Below, one piece after another: positions 8,855 to 15,087 of a stretch of DNA of 21,010 nt. Each line of letters begins with the position of its first letter. The first letter of the stretch is position 1. Both the position numbers and the translations under genes were made by a program. Source of the stretch: CAZJGG01 sp964545475 (GTDB lineage: Bacteria > Bacillota > Clostridia > Lachnospirales > JAISER01); assembly GCA_964545475.1 (NCBI GenBank), contig CAZJGG010000054.1, positions 1 to 21,010 on the forward strand. Reading direction: 5' to 3'. The notes beneath the pieces are model-generated. The model was given only the letters and a program-made list of their open reading frames with translations, was not told the origin of the DNA and searched no databases.

Positions 8855-8966
8855 AGGGACTGTTGAATAATTCAGAGATTCTTAAAAAGCATAGAGAGAA
8901 AATCCCTGTTTTTGGGATTTTCGGCAAATGTTTTTTAAGAATTTACCCCAATTTTCAACAGTCCCT
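8855..8966. mobile_element. MITE-like palindromic element upstream of gdhA
   Basis: A 112-bp segment bounded by perfect 13-bp terminal inverted repeats (AGGGACTGTTGAA at 8855-8867 against TTCAACAGTCCCT at 8954-8966). Internal arms also pair (ATTCTTAAAAA near 8878 with TTTTTTAAGAAT near 8931), and the centre is a perfect stem GAAAATCCC/GGGATTTTC. The whole element can therefore fold as one long imperfect hairpin. It has no coding capacity. Only a 3-nt AAA is repeated at the flanks, so a target duplication is not convincing. It ends 28 bp before the gdhA start. Alternatives are a structured 5' leader or an attenuator; the terminal repeats favour a non-autonomous transposon. Confidence 0.6.
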
Positions 8967-8994
8967 AAATAAGTATAAGAGGAATGGTGAAAAA

Positions 8995-10326
8995 ATGGCT
9001 TATGTTGAAAGAGTTTTAGAAGAATTAAACCAAAAAAATAAAGGGCAGACGGAGTTTTTACAAGCAGCAACTGAAGTTTTACAAACGTTAAAGCCTTTTA
9101 TTGAAGCTAACAAAATTTACGAAGAAGCCGGCATTCTTGAAAGAATGGTTGAACCGGAAAGACAAATTATTTTCCGTGTGCCATGGGTTACGGACGAGGG
9201 CAAGGTTAAAGTAAATAGAGGTTTCAGAATTCAGTACAATCAAGCAATCGGACCATACAAAGGCGGCTTGCGTTTTCACCCGTCAGTTGATTTAAGTATT
9301 ATGAAATTTTTAGCATTTGAGCAAACATTTAAAAATGCTCTTACAAGCTTACCTATAGGCGGCGGTAAAGGCGGCTCAGACTTTGACCCTAAAGGTAAAT
9401 CGGACGGGGAAGTTATGCGTTTTTGCCAAAGTTTTATGAACGAGTTGTATCGTCATATCGGTCACGACACAGATGTTCCAGCCGGAGACATTGGCGTTGG
9501 CGCAAGAGAAGTTGGCTTTTTATATGGGCAATATAAGAGACTTACTAGCCTTTACACAGGAGTTTTAACGGGAAAAGGGCTTACATACGGCGGTTCTCTT
9601 GTAAGAACAGAGGCAACCGGTTATGGTCTTTGTTATTTAGTTGAGGAACTTGCAAAAGATAAAGGAATCCACCTTGAAGGTAAAATTTGCTTAGTTTCCG
9701 GTTCAGGTAACGTTGCTATTTTCGCTTGCGAAAAATTTACACAAATGGGCGTGAGAGTTGTTGCTATGTCCGACTCTAACGGTTATATCTATGATAAAAA
9801 CGGTATAGACCTTGATTTAGTAAAACAAATTAAGCTTGTTCAGCGTGGGCGTATCAGTTCTTATGTAGACACTCACAAAGATGCGGTTTACAAAGAAAAC
9901 GGCTGCATTTGGGAAATACCATGCGACATTGCCGCACCTAGTGCAACACAAAACGAAATTAATTTAGACGGTGCTAAAGCGTTAATTAAAAACGGCTGTA
10001 AAATTGTTGCAGAGGGCTCTAATATGTCATCTACTCTTGATGCAATTGCGGCGATGTTAGAAGCAGGCATTTACTTAGCTCCTGCTAAAGCGGCAAACGC
10101 TGGTGGCGTTGCAACATCTGCCCTTGAAATGAGCCAAAACAGCCAAAGATTAAGCTGGTCATTCCCAGAGGTTGACGAAAAACTAAAAGGCATTATGGTT
10201 AATATTTATAGAGAAATAAAGGAAGCGGCAATATTACAAAACAGCCCAGACAACTTCGTTATGGGCGCAAATGTTGCAGGCTTTAAAAAAGTTGCAGAAG
10301 CAATGATGGCACAAGGTATTGTTTAA
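8995..10326 (+). CDS. gdhA: NADP-type glutamate dehydrogenase
   Basis: Hexameric glutamate dehydrogenase of 443 residues, catalysing 2-oxoglutarate plus ammonia to glutamate. K89 (GPYKGG), K113, K125 (GGGKGGSDFDPKGKSD) and D165 (VPAGD) fall at the same residue numbers as the catalytic set known from the Clostridium symbiosum enzyme. The Rossmann motif is GSGNVA (236-241). The second strand ends in AMSDSNG; this SDS context resembles NADP-dependent enzymes such as the E. coli one, rather than the G-P of the NAD-dependent C. symbiosum enzyme, so an anabolic NADPH role is inferred. The start is set at 8995 (MAYVERVLEE) because the alignment with the family begins there and AAGAGGA lies 11 nt upstream; an in-frame extension to 8863 would translate the palindromic element. 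No convincing promoter is visible between the element and the gene, so transcription must start within or upstream of it. Confidence 0.97.
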   Translation: MAYVERVLEELNQKNKGQTEFLQAATEVLQTLKPFIEANKIYEEAGILERMVEPERQIIFRVPWVTDEGKVKVNRGFRIQYNQAIGPYKGGLRFHPSVDLSIMKFLAFEQTFKNALTSLPIGGGKGGSDFDPKGKSDGEVMRFCQSFMNELYRHIGHDTDVPAGDIGVGAREVGFLYGQYKRLTSLYTGVLTGKGLTYGGSLVRTEATGYGLCYLVEELAKDKGIHLEGKICLVSGSGNVAIFACEKFTQMGVRVVAMSDSNGYIYDKNGIDLDLVKQIKLVQRGRISSYVDTHKDAVYKENGCIWEIPCDIAAPSATQNEINLDGAKALIKNGCKIVAEGSNMSSTLDAIAAMLEAGIYLAPAKAANAGGVATSALEMSQNSQRLSWSFPEVDEKLKGIMVNIYREIKEAAILQNSPDNFVMGANVAGFKKVAEAMMAQGIV

Positions 10327-10342
10327 TAATTGATTACTTTAA

Positions 10343-10386
10343 AAACGGAGTTTTCCCATATTTTCGGGGATTGCTCCGTTTATTTT
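10343..10386 (+). terminator. Terminator of gdhA
   Basis: AAACGGAG (10343-10350) pairs with CTCCGTTT (10374-10381); the inner part can pair further (CCC with GGG). It is followed by TATTTTAAT. It lies 17 nt after the gdhA stop. The long 23-nt loop makes it moderate in quality. Confidence 0.65.
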
Positions 10387-10425
10387 AATAAAATGTAAAA
10401 AAATAAAAAAAATTTGAAAAAGTAC

Positions 10426-10454
10426 TTGAAATTTGTCTCAGGAAGTGATATAAT
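10426..10454 (+). promoter_or_regulatory. Promoter of tRNA-Leu
   Basis: TTGAAA (10426-10431), 17-bp spacer, perfect TATAAT (10449-10454) preceded by TGA, an extended -10. The tRNA begins 21 nt downstream. This is a strong vegetative promoter and gives the tRNA its own transcript separate from gdhA. Confidence 0.8.
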
Positions 10455-10474
10455 GCTTCTTGCGTTCAAGAATT

Positions 10475-10557
10475 GCCCGAGTGGCGGAATGGCAGACGCA
10501 AAGGACTTAAAATCCTTCGGGGGCAACCCCGTGCCGGTTCGAGTCCGGCTTCGGGCA
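10475..10557 (+). tRNA. tRNA-Leu (anticodon UAA)
   Basis: Class II tRNA of 83 nt. Acceptor GCCCGAG pairs with TTCGGGC, with discriminator A at 10557. The anticodon arm is AAGGA-CTTAAAA-TCCTT with TAA at loop positions 34-36. A long variable arm (CGGGGGCAACCCCG) and a TPsiC arm (CCGGTTCGAGTCCGG) follow. The 3' CCA is not encoded. Flanked by its own promoter and terminator. Confidence 0.97.
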
Positions 10558-10560
10558 TAA

Positions 10561-10594
10561 AAAAGAGGAAAATTTATATTTTCCTCTTTTTTTT
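10561..10594 (+). terminator. Bidirectional terminator between tRNA-Leu and the DUF1294 gene
   Basis: A 12-bp perfect stem AAAAGAGGAAAA/TTTTCCTCTTTT with loop TTTATA, followed by TTTT on the plus strand. The A-run on the left side supplies a U-tract on the minus strand, so it can also end the convergent minus-strand transcript whose last stop codon is at 10611. Confidence 0.85.
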
Positions 10595-10610
10595 ATGTGT
10601 ATATGGCTTT

Positions 10611-10898
10611 TTATGCTGCTACAAACATATATATTGCCAAGATGTTAATTAATACAGCAATGGGAACTCCTAACTTAAACTTGAGATGTTTTGTTTTGTG
10701 TCTAAATGCCGTCATGGCTAAAAATGCACCGATACCACCCATTAAAAAAGCAGACAGTATTAATGCATTTTCGCTTATTCGCCATTTACCTCTTTTTGCT
10801 TTAGACTTATCCAAGCCGTACATAAAAAACACAACAATGTTCCATAGAATATATAAAGCGATAATCACAAATTGTTCTGTTATAAAGATGTCTTTCAA
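10611..10898 (-). CDS. DUF1294 small membrane protein
   Basis: A 95-residue protein of the DUF1294 family. Three hydrophobic segments are visible (about 8-27, 44-65, 76-94). The family hallmark, YGLDKSKAKRGKWRISE followed by GGIGAFLAMTAFRHKTKH, is intact. Function is unknown for the family; it sits in the cytoplasmic membrane. The start appears to be TTG at 10898: AGGGTG lies 7 nt upstream, and the next in-frame ATG (residue 27) would remove the first membrane segment. It follows the DUF2461 gene by 22 nt and is probably cotranscribed with it. Confidence 0.88.
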   Translation of the reverse strand: MKDIFITEQFVIIALYILWNIVVFFMYGLDKSKAKRGKWRISENALILSAFLMGGIGAFLAMTAFRHKTKHLKFKLGVPIAVLINILAIYMFVAA

Positions 10899-10920
10899 AT
10901 ATAATCACCCTATTAACCTC

Positions 10921-11598
10921 TTAATTGCTCTCTTCAGCTTTTACAAGAAAATTGTAAACAGGTTTAAGGAGCTTATACCCATCTGCAATAGTTTTATAGA
11001 AATCTTGCGAAAACATAATGTTCATATCATTACTTTTGTGAATAAAACATATGTTTTTACGGTCTAGCCAGCTTCTAAGCTCTTCGCTTTGATCTGGGAA
11101 TTTGCTTTTTTTATACATTTCCCCATCAATAATAAAAACATTTCGTTTATCATGCTTAAGGGTATCGGCTGCTTTTTTAAAAGCACTGTCGTTATTTAAA
11201 ATTAATTTCCGTATGCCTTCCATAGTCTGGGGGCTTGCGCCGTAATACCCGCAGCCATAAATAAAGCCTGTAGGGGATATTTCTATGAAAAACCCCGGCA
11301 TACCGTTGTATAGCTTTTTCTCTCTTATAAACACAATCCACATCAAATCCCGGTATAAGGACTTATCTTTGGAAAAGCGAATGTCTCTATAAATTCGTGA
11401 AATGCATTTCCCAGTTTTAGGTTCACAAACCAATTTTGGATCAATTTCATGCATTGTAGGCGTTAGAGCTATAACAAGCTCTGCCAGTGGGTTTATAACA
11501 AATTCATAAAACAAATGTTTATGCTCTTCAAACCATTGCCTGCTGTTTTGCAACCGGTTTTCCGCTAAGAAGTCGGTTGTTTTCTGTGATATTGGCAT
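10921..11598 (-). CDS. DUF2461 family protein
   Basis: A 225-residue soluble protein of the DUF2461 (TIGR02453) family. Typical features are the N-terminal TTDFLAENRLQNSRQWFEEHK, the central SRIYRDIRFSKDKSLYRDLMWIVF, and the GFFIEISPTGFIYGCGYY segment. Biochemical function of the family is unknown. The ATG at 11598 has AAGAGG 7 nt upstream (11611-11606 region). That Shine-Dalgarno abuts the end of the 164-bp MITE, which separates it from the HD-GYP gene. Before the insertion, the stop of the HD-GYP gene would have overlapped this Shine-Dalgarno, implying tight coupling of the two genes. Confidence 0.92.
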   Translation of the reverse strand: MPISQKTTDFLAENRLQNSRQWFEEHKHLFYEFVINPLAELVIALTPTMHEIDPKLVCEPKTGKCISRIYRDIRFSKDKSLYRDLMWIVFIREKKLYNGMPGFFIEISPTGFIYGCGYYGASPQTMEGIRKLILNNDSAFKKAADTLKHDKRNVFIIDGEMYKKSKFPDQSEELRSWLDRKNICFIHKSNDMNIMFSQDFYKTIADGYKLLKPVYNFLVKAEESN

Positions 11599-11612
11599 TA
11601 AAGTACCTCTTA

Positions 11613-11776
11613 GAGCCTGTCTAAAATCTCCATTTTGGCGTCTTTTCGGCGGATTTCCCGAATTGCTGCGTCAGCGGCAAACGCCCATACCTCTTAAAGT
11701 ATGAACGTTCACCGCTTCCTTGCACTTCGGAAAATTTGCTCGAAAACACACCAAAAGCGAGATTTTAGACAGGCTC
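11613..11776. mobile_element. 164-bp MITE with long terminal inverted repeats and TTA target duplication
   Basis: The ends GAGCCTGTCTAAAATCTC and the complementary GAGATTTTAGACAGGCTC are perfect inverted repeats of 18 bp; similarity between the two arms continues, imperfectly, to about 51 bp (ATTTTGGCG, TTTTCG, TTTCCGAA-like blocks). TTA flanks the element directly on both sides (11610-11612 and 11777-11779). No open frame encodes a transposase, so it is non-autonomous. The three-base T-N-A duplication recalls the IS1031 group of IS5, but the parent element is not in the window and that assignment is inference. It lies between two genes of one operon and damages neither. Confidence 0.85.
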
Positions 11777-13393
11777 TTATAAAATATTTTTATTTAGCAT
11801 TTTATTTAGACGTTTACGTAGGGATACAATTTTTTCAGAAAGCACTTTGTCTTCAATTTCGTTTTTTTGTATGTCAATTACATCACCAAGCATATCTATA
11901 AGCTTTCTAAAATCATGTTCACGGTTGCGTTCAAGCTGAACTTCTTCCGTTCTGTCTATAATAATTTCAATAACGTAATCAATTCTGCCATCTTGTTCAA
12001 CAAGGGGGACACCAAATAAATCAAATATTTTTCTCCCGTTATTTGTGTATTGCTCCTGGCGCATATATTCTGTTTTGCCGCTAATTAGGGCTCGCTCTAT
12101 AGAGCAATTTTCGCAAGGCTTAGAGCCTATGCCTCCGGCCTCATAACACACGTTGTTTAAAACATCTTCTTTTTTAAGCCCCATGTAATCAAGGAAATAG
12201 TCGCTTGCATAAATTACTATGCGGTTTTTGTCCATAAGAATATAACCGCAAGGTGTATTATTAAAAATTTCTTGAAGCAAATGGTCTTGATCCAGGTTTG
12301 TAAAAATCTTGTTATTGTTAGGTTTCTCAATTTTGGATACGACGTTTTCTTTTATAATCCGCTCCACCTGTTTAGAACTGATGTCGTTTAACTGCGAGTA
12401 TAAAATGTCGGTCATATTGCTGAAATCCATATTCATAAAAACTTTTACAACTTCTTCATCAAGTTGGCTTCCAGCAACACGCTGTATTTCCTCCAGCGCA
12501 TATTCATGGGAAAGTGCTTTGCGATACGAGCGTGTTGATGTAATAGCATCATAGGTGTCTGCAACTGCAATAATTTTAGCTCCAATGGAAATTTCATCCC
12601 CTGTAAGTCCATCGGGATAACCCTTACCATCTACACGTTCATGGTGATGCTTTGCAATATCTCTAATTTTTTCAAAACTTGACATGCCACTAAGCATATT
12701 GTATGACGATACGGGATGACACTTTATTAAGCCAAATTCTTCGTCAGTAAGTTTGCCCGGCTTATTTATAATATAACCCGGAACATTAACCTTACCTATA
12801 TCATGTAGGCTAGAGGCAACAGATATTTCAAAAATATCATCAGCAGAAAGGTCCATAGCTCTGGCCAGGTTAAGGGAAAGCCTGTGAACGCTGTCTGAAT
12901 GAGCCGCTGTATATGTATCTTTTGCTTCAATAAGTGAAGATAGAACTGATAATATTTCGTCATAATCCGAGTTGCGCTGTTCTCTTGTAAGCATTTCATG
13001 AGTACGATTTATCATTATTTCAAGAACATACTCCACTTTGCCTTCGATGTCTTTTTGAAGAGGAACAGCATAGTCGTCTATAAAACGTACAGAGCCGTCA
13101 GGGAGGACATCTTTACGAGACATAAAGGCTTTCTGGCCGTTTTCAAGAGCTTTGGCAACAGCACAATTCTTACATCTAACGCCACCGTTTGATATGTTAT
13201 AGCATTTGTCTCCGATTACTGCTGTTGTGTCAAGACCCCGGAGTTTTGCAAAACTTTCATTTATGTAATGAATGCGGTAGTCCTTATCCAAAATAATGTA
13301 TGCTATTGGAGTGTTGTCGATAAACATTCTTATTAAATCATATTGGGAGTCATCGTTAAAAACGTTACCATTTAAGTAATCTTGGCTATACAT
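11777..13393 (-). CDS. PAS-HD-GYP-PAS protein, putative cyclic-di-GMP phosphodiesterase
   Basis: A 538-residue soluble protein with no membrane segment. PAS 1 spans about 18-130. The HD-GYP domain spans about 145-335, with H166, H197-D198 (HDIGK), HHH at 249-251, and G258-Y259-P260 followed by GAKIIAVADTYDAITSTRSYR; the metal-binding and GYP residues are all present. PAS 2 spans about 370-483. A helical tail follows (484-538). HD-GYP domains hydrolyse cyclic di-GMP, or in some cases 3',3'-cGAMP. Both PAS domains carry a three-cysteine motif (C64-x9-C74-x2-C77 and C416-x10-C427-x2-C430), each followed by a similar [AS]xxxAL segment. AAGGAAGGG precedes the ATG at 13393. The stop TAA coincides with the TTA duplication of the adjacent MITE. 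Confidence 0.94.
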   Translation of the reverse strand: MYSQDYLNGNVFNDDSQYDLIRMFIDNTPIAYIILDKDYRIHYINESFAKLRGLDTTAVIGDKCYNISNGGVRCKNCAVAKALENGQKAFMSRKDVLPDGSVRFIDDYAVPLQKDIEGKVEYVLEIMINRTHEMLTREQRNSDYDEILSVLSSLIEAKDTYTAAHSDSVHRLSLNLARAMDLSADDIFEISVASSLHDIGKVNVPGYIINKPGKLTDEEFGLIKCHPVSSYNMLSGMSSFEKIRDIAKHHHERVDGKGYPDGLTGDEISIGAKIIAVADTYDAITSTRSYRKALSHEYALEEIQRVAGSQLDEEVVKVFMNMDFSNMTDILYSQLNDISSKQVERIIKENVVSKIEKPNNNKIFTNLDQDHLLQEIFNNTPCGYILMDKNRIVIYASDYFLDYMGLKKEDVLNNVCYEAGGIGSKPCENCSIERALISGKTEYMRQEQYTNNGRKIFDLFGVPLVEQDGRIDYVIEIIIDRTEEVQLERNREHDFRKLIDMLGDVIDIQKNEIEDKVLSEKIVSLRKRLNKMLNKNIL

Positions 13394-13433
13394 ATTTACC
13401 CTTCCTTTAGATGAAATTTATAAATTATTGTCA

Positions 13434-13462
13434 ATTATCTATTTAAACTTAAGGTTTGACAA
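13434..13462 (-). promoter_or_regulatory. Promoter of the HD-GYP gene
   Basis: On the minus strand TTGTCA (13462-13457), 17-bp spacer, GATAAT (13439-13434). It gives a leader of about 35 nt. Its -35 overlaps that of the divergent thiM promoter by five bases. Confidence 0.6.
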
Positions 13463-13466
13463 ACCT
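13452..13466. promoter_or_regulatory. Palindrome covering both -35 hexamers, operator-like
   Basis: AGGTTTGACAAACCT is a perfect inverted repeat of 7 bp around a single central base. It contains the -35 boxes of both divergent promoters. A repressor bound here would block both, but the symmetry could also simply follow from two abutting -35 boxes. Confidence 0.45.
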
Positions 13467-13484
13467 GTTTATGTATGTTATCCT
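13456..13484 (+). promoter_or_regulatory. Promoter of the thiamine operon
   Basis: Perfect -35 TTGACA (13456-13461), 17-bp spacer, TATCCT (13479-13484) with an extended -10 TGT at 13476-13478. Expected transcription start is near 13491, just where the riboswitch begins. Confidence 0.65.
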
Positions 13485-13490
13485 TTCCTA

Positions 13491-13587
13491 AAAAAGGGGA
13501 GCTTGTGCGTGCAGGCTGAGAGGAAACTAAAAAGTTTCGACCCGTTACCTGATTTGGATAATGCCAACGTAGGGAATAGTGCCTTTG
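13491..13587 (+). ncRNA. TPP (thiamine pyrophosphate) riboswitch
   Basis: All conserved TPP-aptamer blocks are present in order: GGGGAGC, the pyrimidine-binding CTGAGA (13516-13521), a GAAACT/AGTTTC stem in the variable P3 extension (13523-13538), GACCCGTTACCTGAT, GGATAATGCC, and AACGTAGGGAA (13566-13576). The P1 ends are approximate; AAAGG near 13493 and CCTTT near 13582 are the likely closing strands. It lies directly upstream of thiM, so high TPP should turn the thiM-thiE-HAD-thiD operon down. Confidence 0.95.
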
Positions 13588-13593
13588 TTAATA

Positions 13594-13622
13594 AGGGTAT
13601 GTCTACTGGCATATCCTATTTT
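13594..13622 (+). terminator. Expression-platform hairpin of the TPP riboswitch
   Basis: AGGGTATG (13594-13601) pairs with CATATCCT (13610-13617), 8 bp with one G-U, followed by ATTTT. The U-tract is short. AAGG at 13593-13596 could instead pair with CCTT at 13582-13585 (aptamer P1 strand), so aptamer closure would free the hairpin to form. Transcription termination is inferred. The thiM Shine-Dalgarno (13629-13634) lies 12 nt beyond and is not itself sequestered. Confidence 0.5.
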
Positions 13623-13640
13623 AACATTAAGGAGACTAAT

Positions 13641-14465
13641 ATGTATAGTAAAATATTAAAAAATATTAAAGAAAACAAACCTCTTGTTCATTGTATAACT
13701 AATTTTGTAACAGTTAATGACTGTGCCAACATAATTTTGGCAAGCGGAGGTTCGCCAATTATGGCGGACGATATTGATGAAGTTGAGGATATTACAACGA
13801 TTTGCAATTCTCTTGTAATTAATATAGGGACTCTTAATAAGCGCACAATAAAATCTATGATAACCGCAGGAAAAAAGGCAAATGAGCTTTCTCACCCGGT
13901 TATTTTAGACCCTGTTGGGGTAGGAGCTTCTGCTCTTAGAAATGAAGCTGCGTTTAAGCTTTTGAAAGAAGTCAAGTTTTCTGTTATAAGAGGAAACATA
14001 TCTGAAATCAAATTTTTAGCAAGCGGAGCTGGGGAAACAAAAGGGGTAGATGCTTCTCCGACAGATGTTATTACAGCGGAAAACATAATAGGCGTTGTGG
14101 ATTTTGCAAAAAAATTCTCTGAAAGAACAGGAGCAGTTATTGTTATAACAGGTGCAACAGATATTGTTGCTGATAAGCAAAAAGCTTTTGTTATTAAAAA
14201 TGGTCATCCCATGATGAGCAGGGTAACTGGTACGGGTTGTATGCTAACCTCTGTTATTGGAACGTTTATTGGGGCTAATACTGACAATATATTGGAGGCG
14301 GCGGTATGCGGAGTTTGTGCTATGGGGCTTTGCGGCGAGCTGGCTTTTAAAAAGCTTACTGAAATTGAGGGTGGTACAAATACTTACCGTATGTTTTTAA
14401 TTGATTATATGAGCGTTTTAACAAAAGATATGTTAGAAGAGGGTGCTAAATATGAAATTAAGTGA
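13641..14465 (+). CDS. thiM: Hydroxyethylthiazole kinase
   Basis: A 274-residue kinase that phosphorylates 4-methyl-5-(2-hydroxyethyl)thiazole for thiamine salvage. Visible features: HCITNFVTVNDCAN at 17-30, the ILDPVGVGAS segment at 88-97, RGNISEIKFLA at 117-127, VITG at 168-171 and the catalytic loop GTGC at 197-200. Length is usual for ThiM. The start is fixed at 13641 by AAGGAG (13629-13634, 6 nt away) and by the family N-terminus; a longer open frame back to 13428 is riboswitch and promoter. First gene of a compact operon; its end overlaps thiE by 14 nt. Control by the upstream TPP riboswitch is expected. Confidence 0.97.
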   Translation: MYSKILKNIKENKPLVHCITNFVTVNDCANIILASGGSPIMADDIDEVEDITTICNSLVINIGTLNKRTIKSMITAGKKANELSHPVILDPVGVGASALRNEAAFKLLKEVKFSVIRGNISEIKFLASGAGETKGVDASPTDVITAENIIGVVDFAKKFSERTGAVIVITGATDIVADKQKAFVIKNGHPMMSRVTGTGCMLTSVIGTFIGANTDNILEAAVCGVCAMGLCGELAFKKLTEIEGGTNTYRMFLIDYMSVLTKDMLEEGAKYEIK

Positions 14466-15087
14466 AAAACTTTTGCTTTATGTAGTAACCGACAGGTCAT
14501 GGATTAGAAGCAAAAATTTATCTGCCAGAGTTGAAGAAACTATTAAGGCAGGTGCAACGTTTATACAACTTAGGGAAAAGGATTTAGACATTGTTACATT
14601 TGTTGCTGAAGCATTTAACATAAAGAGAATTACTGATAAATATAAAGTACCTTTTGTAATAAACGATAATATAGACGTTTGCAATACTGTTGATGCCGAC
14701 GGCATACATATTGGGCAAGATGACATGGACGCTGAAACTGCAAGAAAGTTAATTGGGGAAAATAAGATTCTAGGCGTGTCTGTTCAAACTGTGGAACAGG
14801 CAATTTCCGCAGAAAAAGCTGGGGCAGATTATTTGGGTGTTGGAGCTGTTTTTCCAACTTCGACAAAAAGTGATGCGGAAACGGTTTCTCTTAACGTAAT
14901 AAAAGATATTTGCCAATCTGTTTCTATCCCAGTTGTTGCAATTGGCGGAATTAATGAAGGAAACGCCGATAAACTGGCAGGCACTGGGGTATGCGGCATT
15001 GCTGTTATTTCTGCAATATTTGCAAAGCCGGATATTTCTGTGGCGACGAAAGAGCTTTATCGTATTGCAAAAGAGGTTCTACAATGA
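14452..15087 (+). CDS. thiE: Thiamine-phosphate synthase
   Basis: A 211-residue TIM-barrel enzyme that joins HMP pyrophosphate and thiazole phosphate to give thiamine monophosphate. Conserved blocks: QLREKD (39-44), NDN (71-73), HIGQDD (86-91), GVGAVFPTSTKSDA (129-142) and the phosphate-binding VVAIGGI (161-167). The start at ATG 14452 has AGAGGG 9 nt upstream; an in-frame GTG at 14443 would leave no room for a Shine-Dalgarno. It overlaps the thiM end by 14 nt and its own stop overlaps the HAD start (ATGA). Confidence 0.96.
   Translation: MKLSEKLLLYVVTDRSWIRSKNLSARVEETIKAGATFIQLREKDLDIVTFVAEAFNIKRITDKYKVPFVINDNIDVCNTVDADGIHIGQDDMDAETARKLIGENKILGVSVQTVEQAISAEKAGADYLGVGAVFPTSTKSDAETVSLNVIKDICQSVSIPVVAIGGINEGNADKLAGTGVCGIAVISAIFAKPDISVATKELYRIAKEVLQ

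Noticed and set aside
8863..8994. In-frame upstream extension of gdhA by 44 codons.
   Set aside because: The added residues are a translation of the palindromic element; the family N-terminus and the AAGAGGA ribosome site both fit the ATG at 8995.
10597..11067. Plus-strand open frame of 156 codons.
   Set aside because: It is antisense to the clear DUF1294 and DUF2461 genes and shows no protein family features.
13428..13640. In-frame upstream extension of thiM.
   Set aside because: This DNA is the thiM promoter and TPP riboswitch; AAGGAG sits 6 nt before the ATG at 13641 where ThiM homology begins.
14443..14451. GTG start for thiE.
   Set aside because: The AGAGGG ribosome site ends directly at the GTG; the ATG at 14452 has proper spacing.
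14991..15083. Upstream start for the HAD gene.
   Set aside because: It lies in the thiE coding sequence in another frame; the HAD motif I is 8 residues after the ATG at 15084, which overlaps the thiE stop as ATGA.
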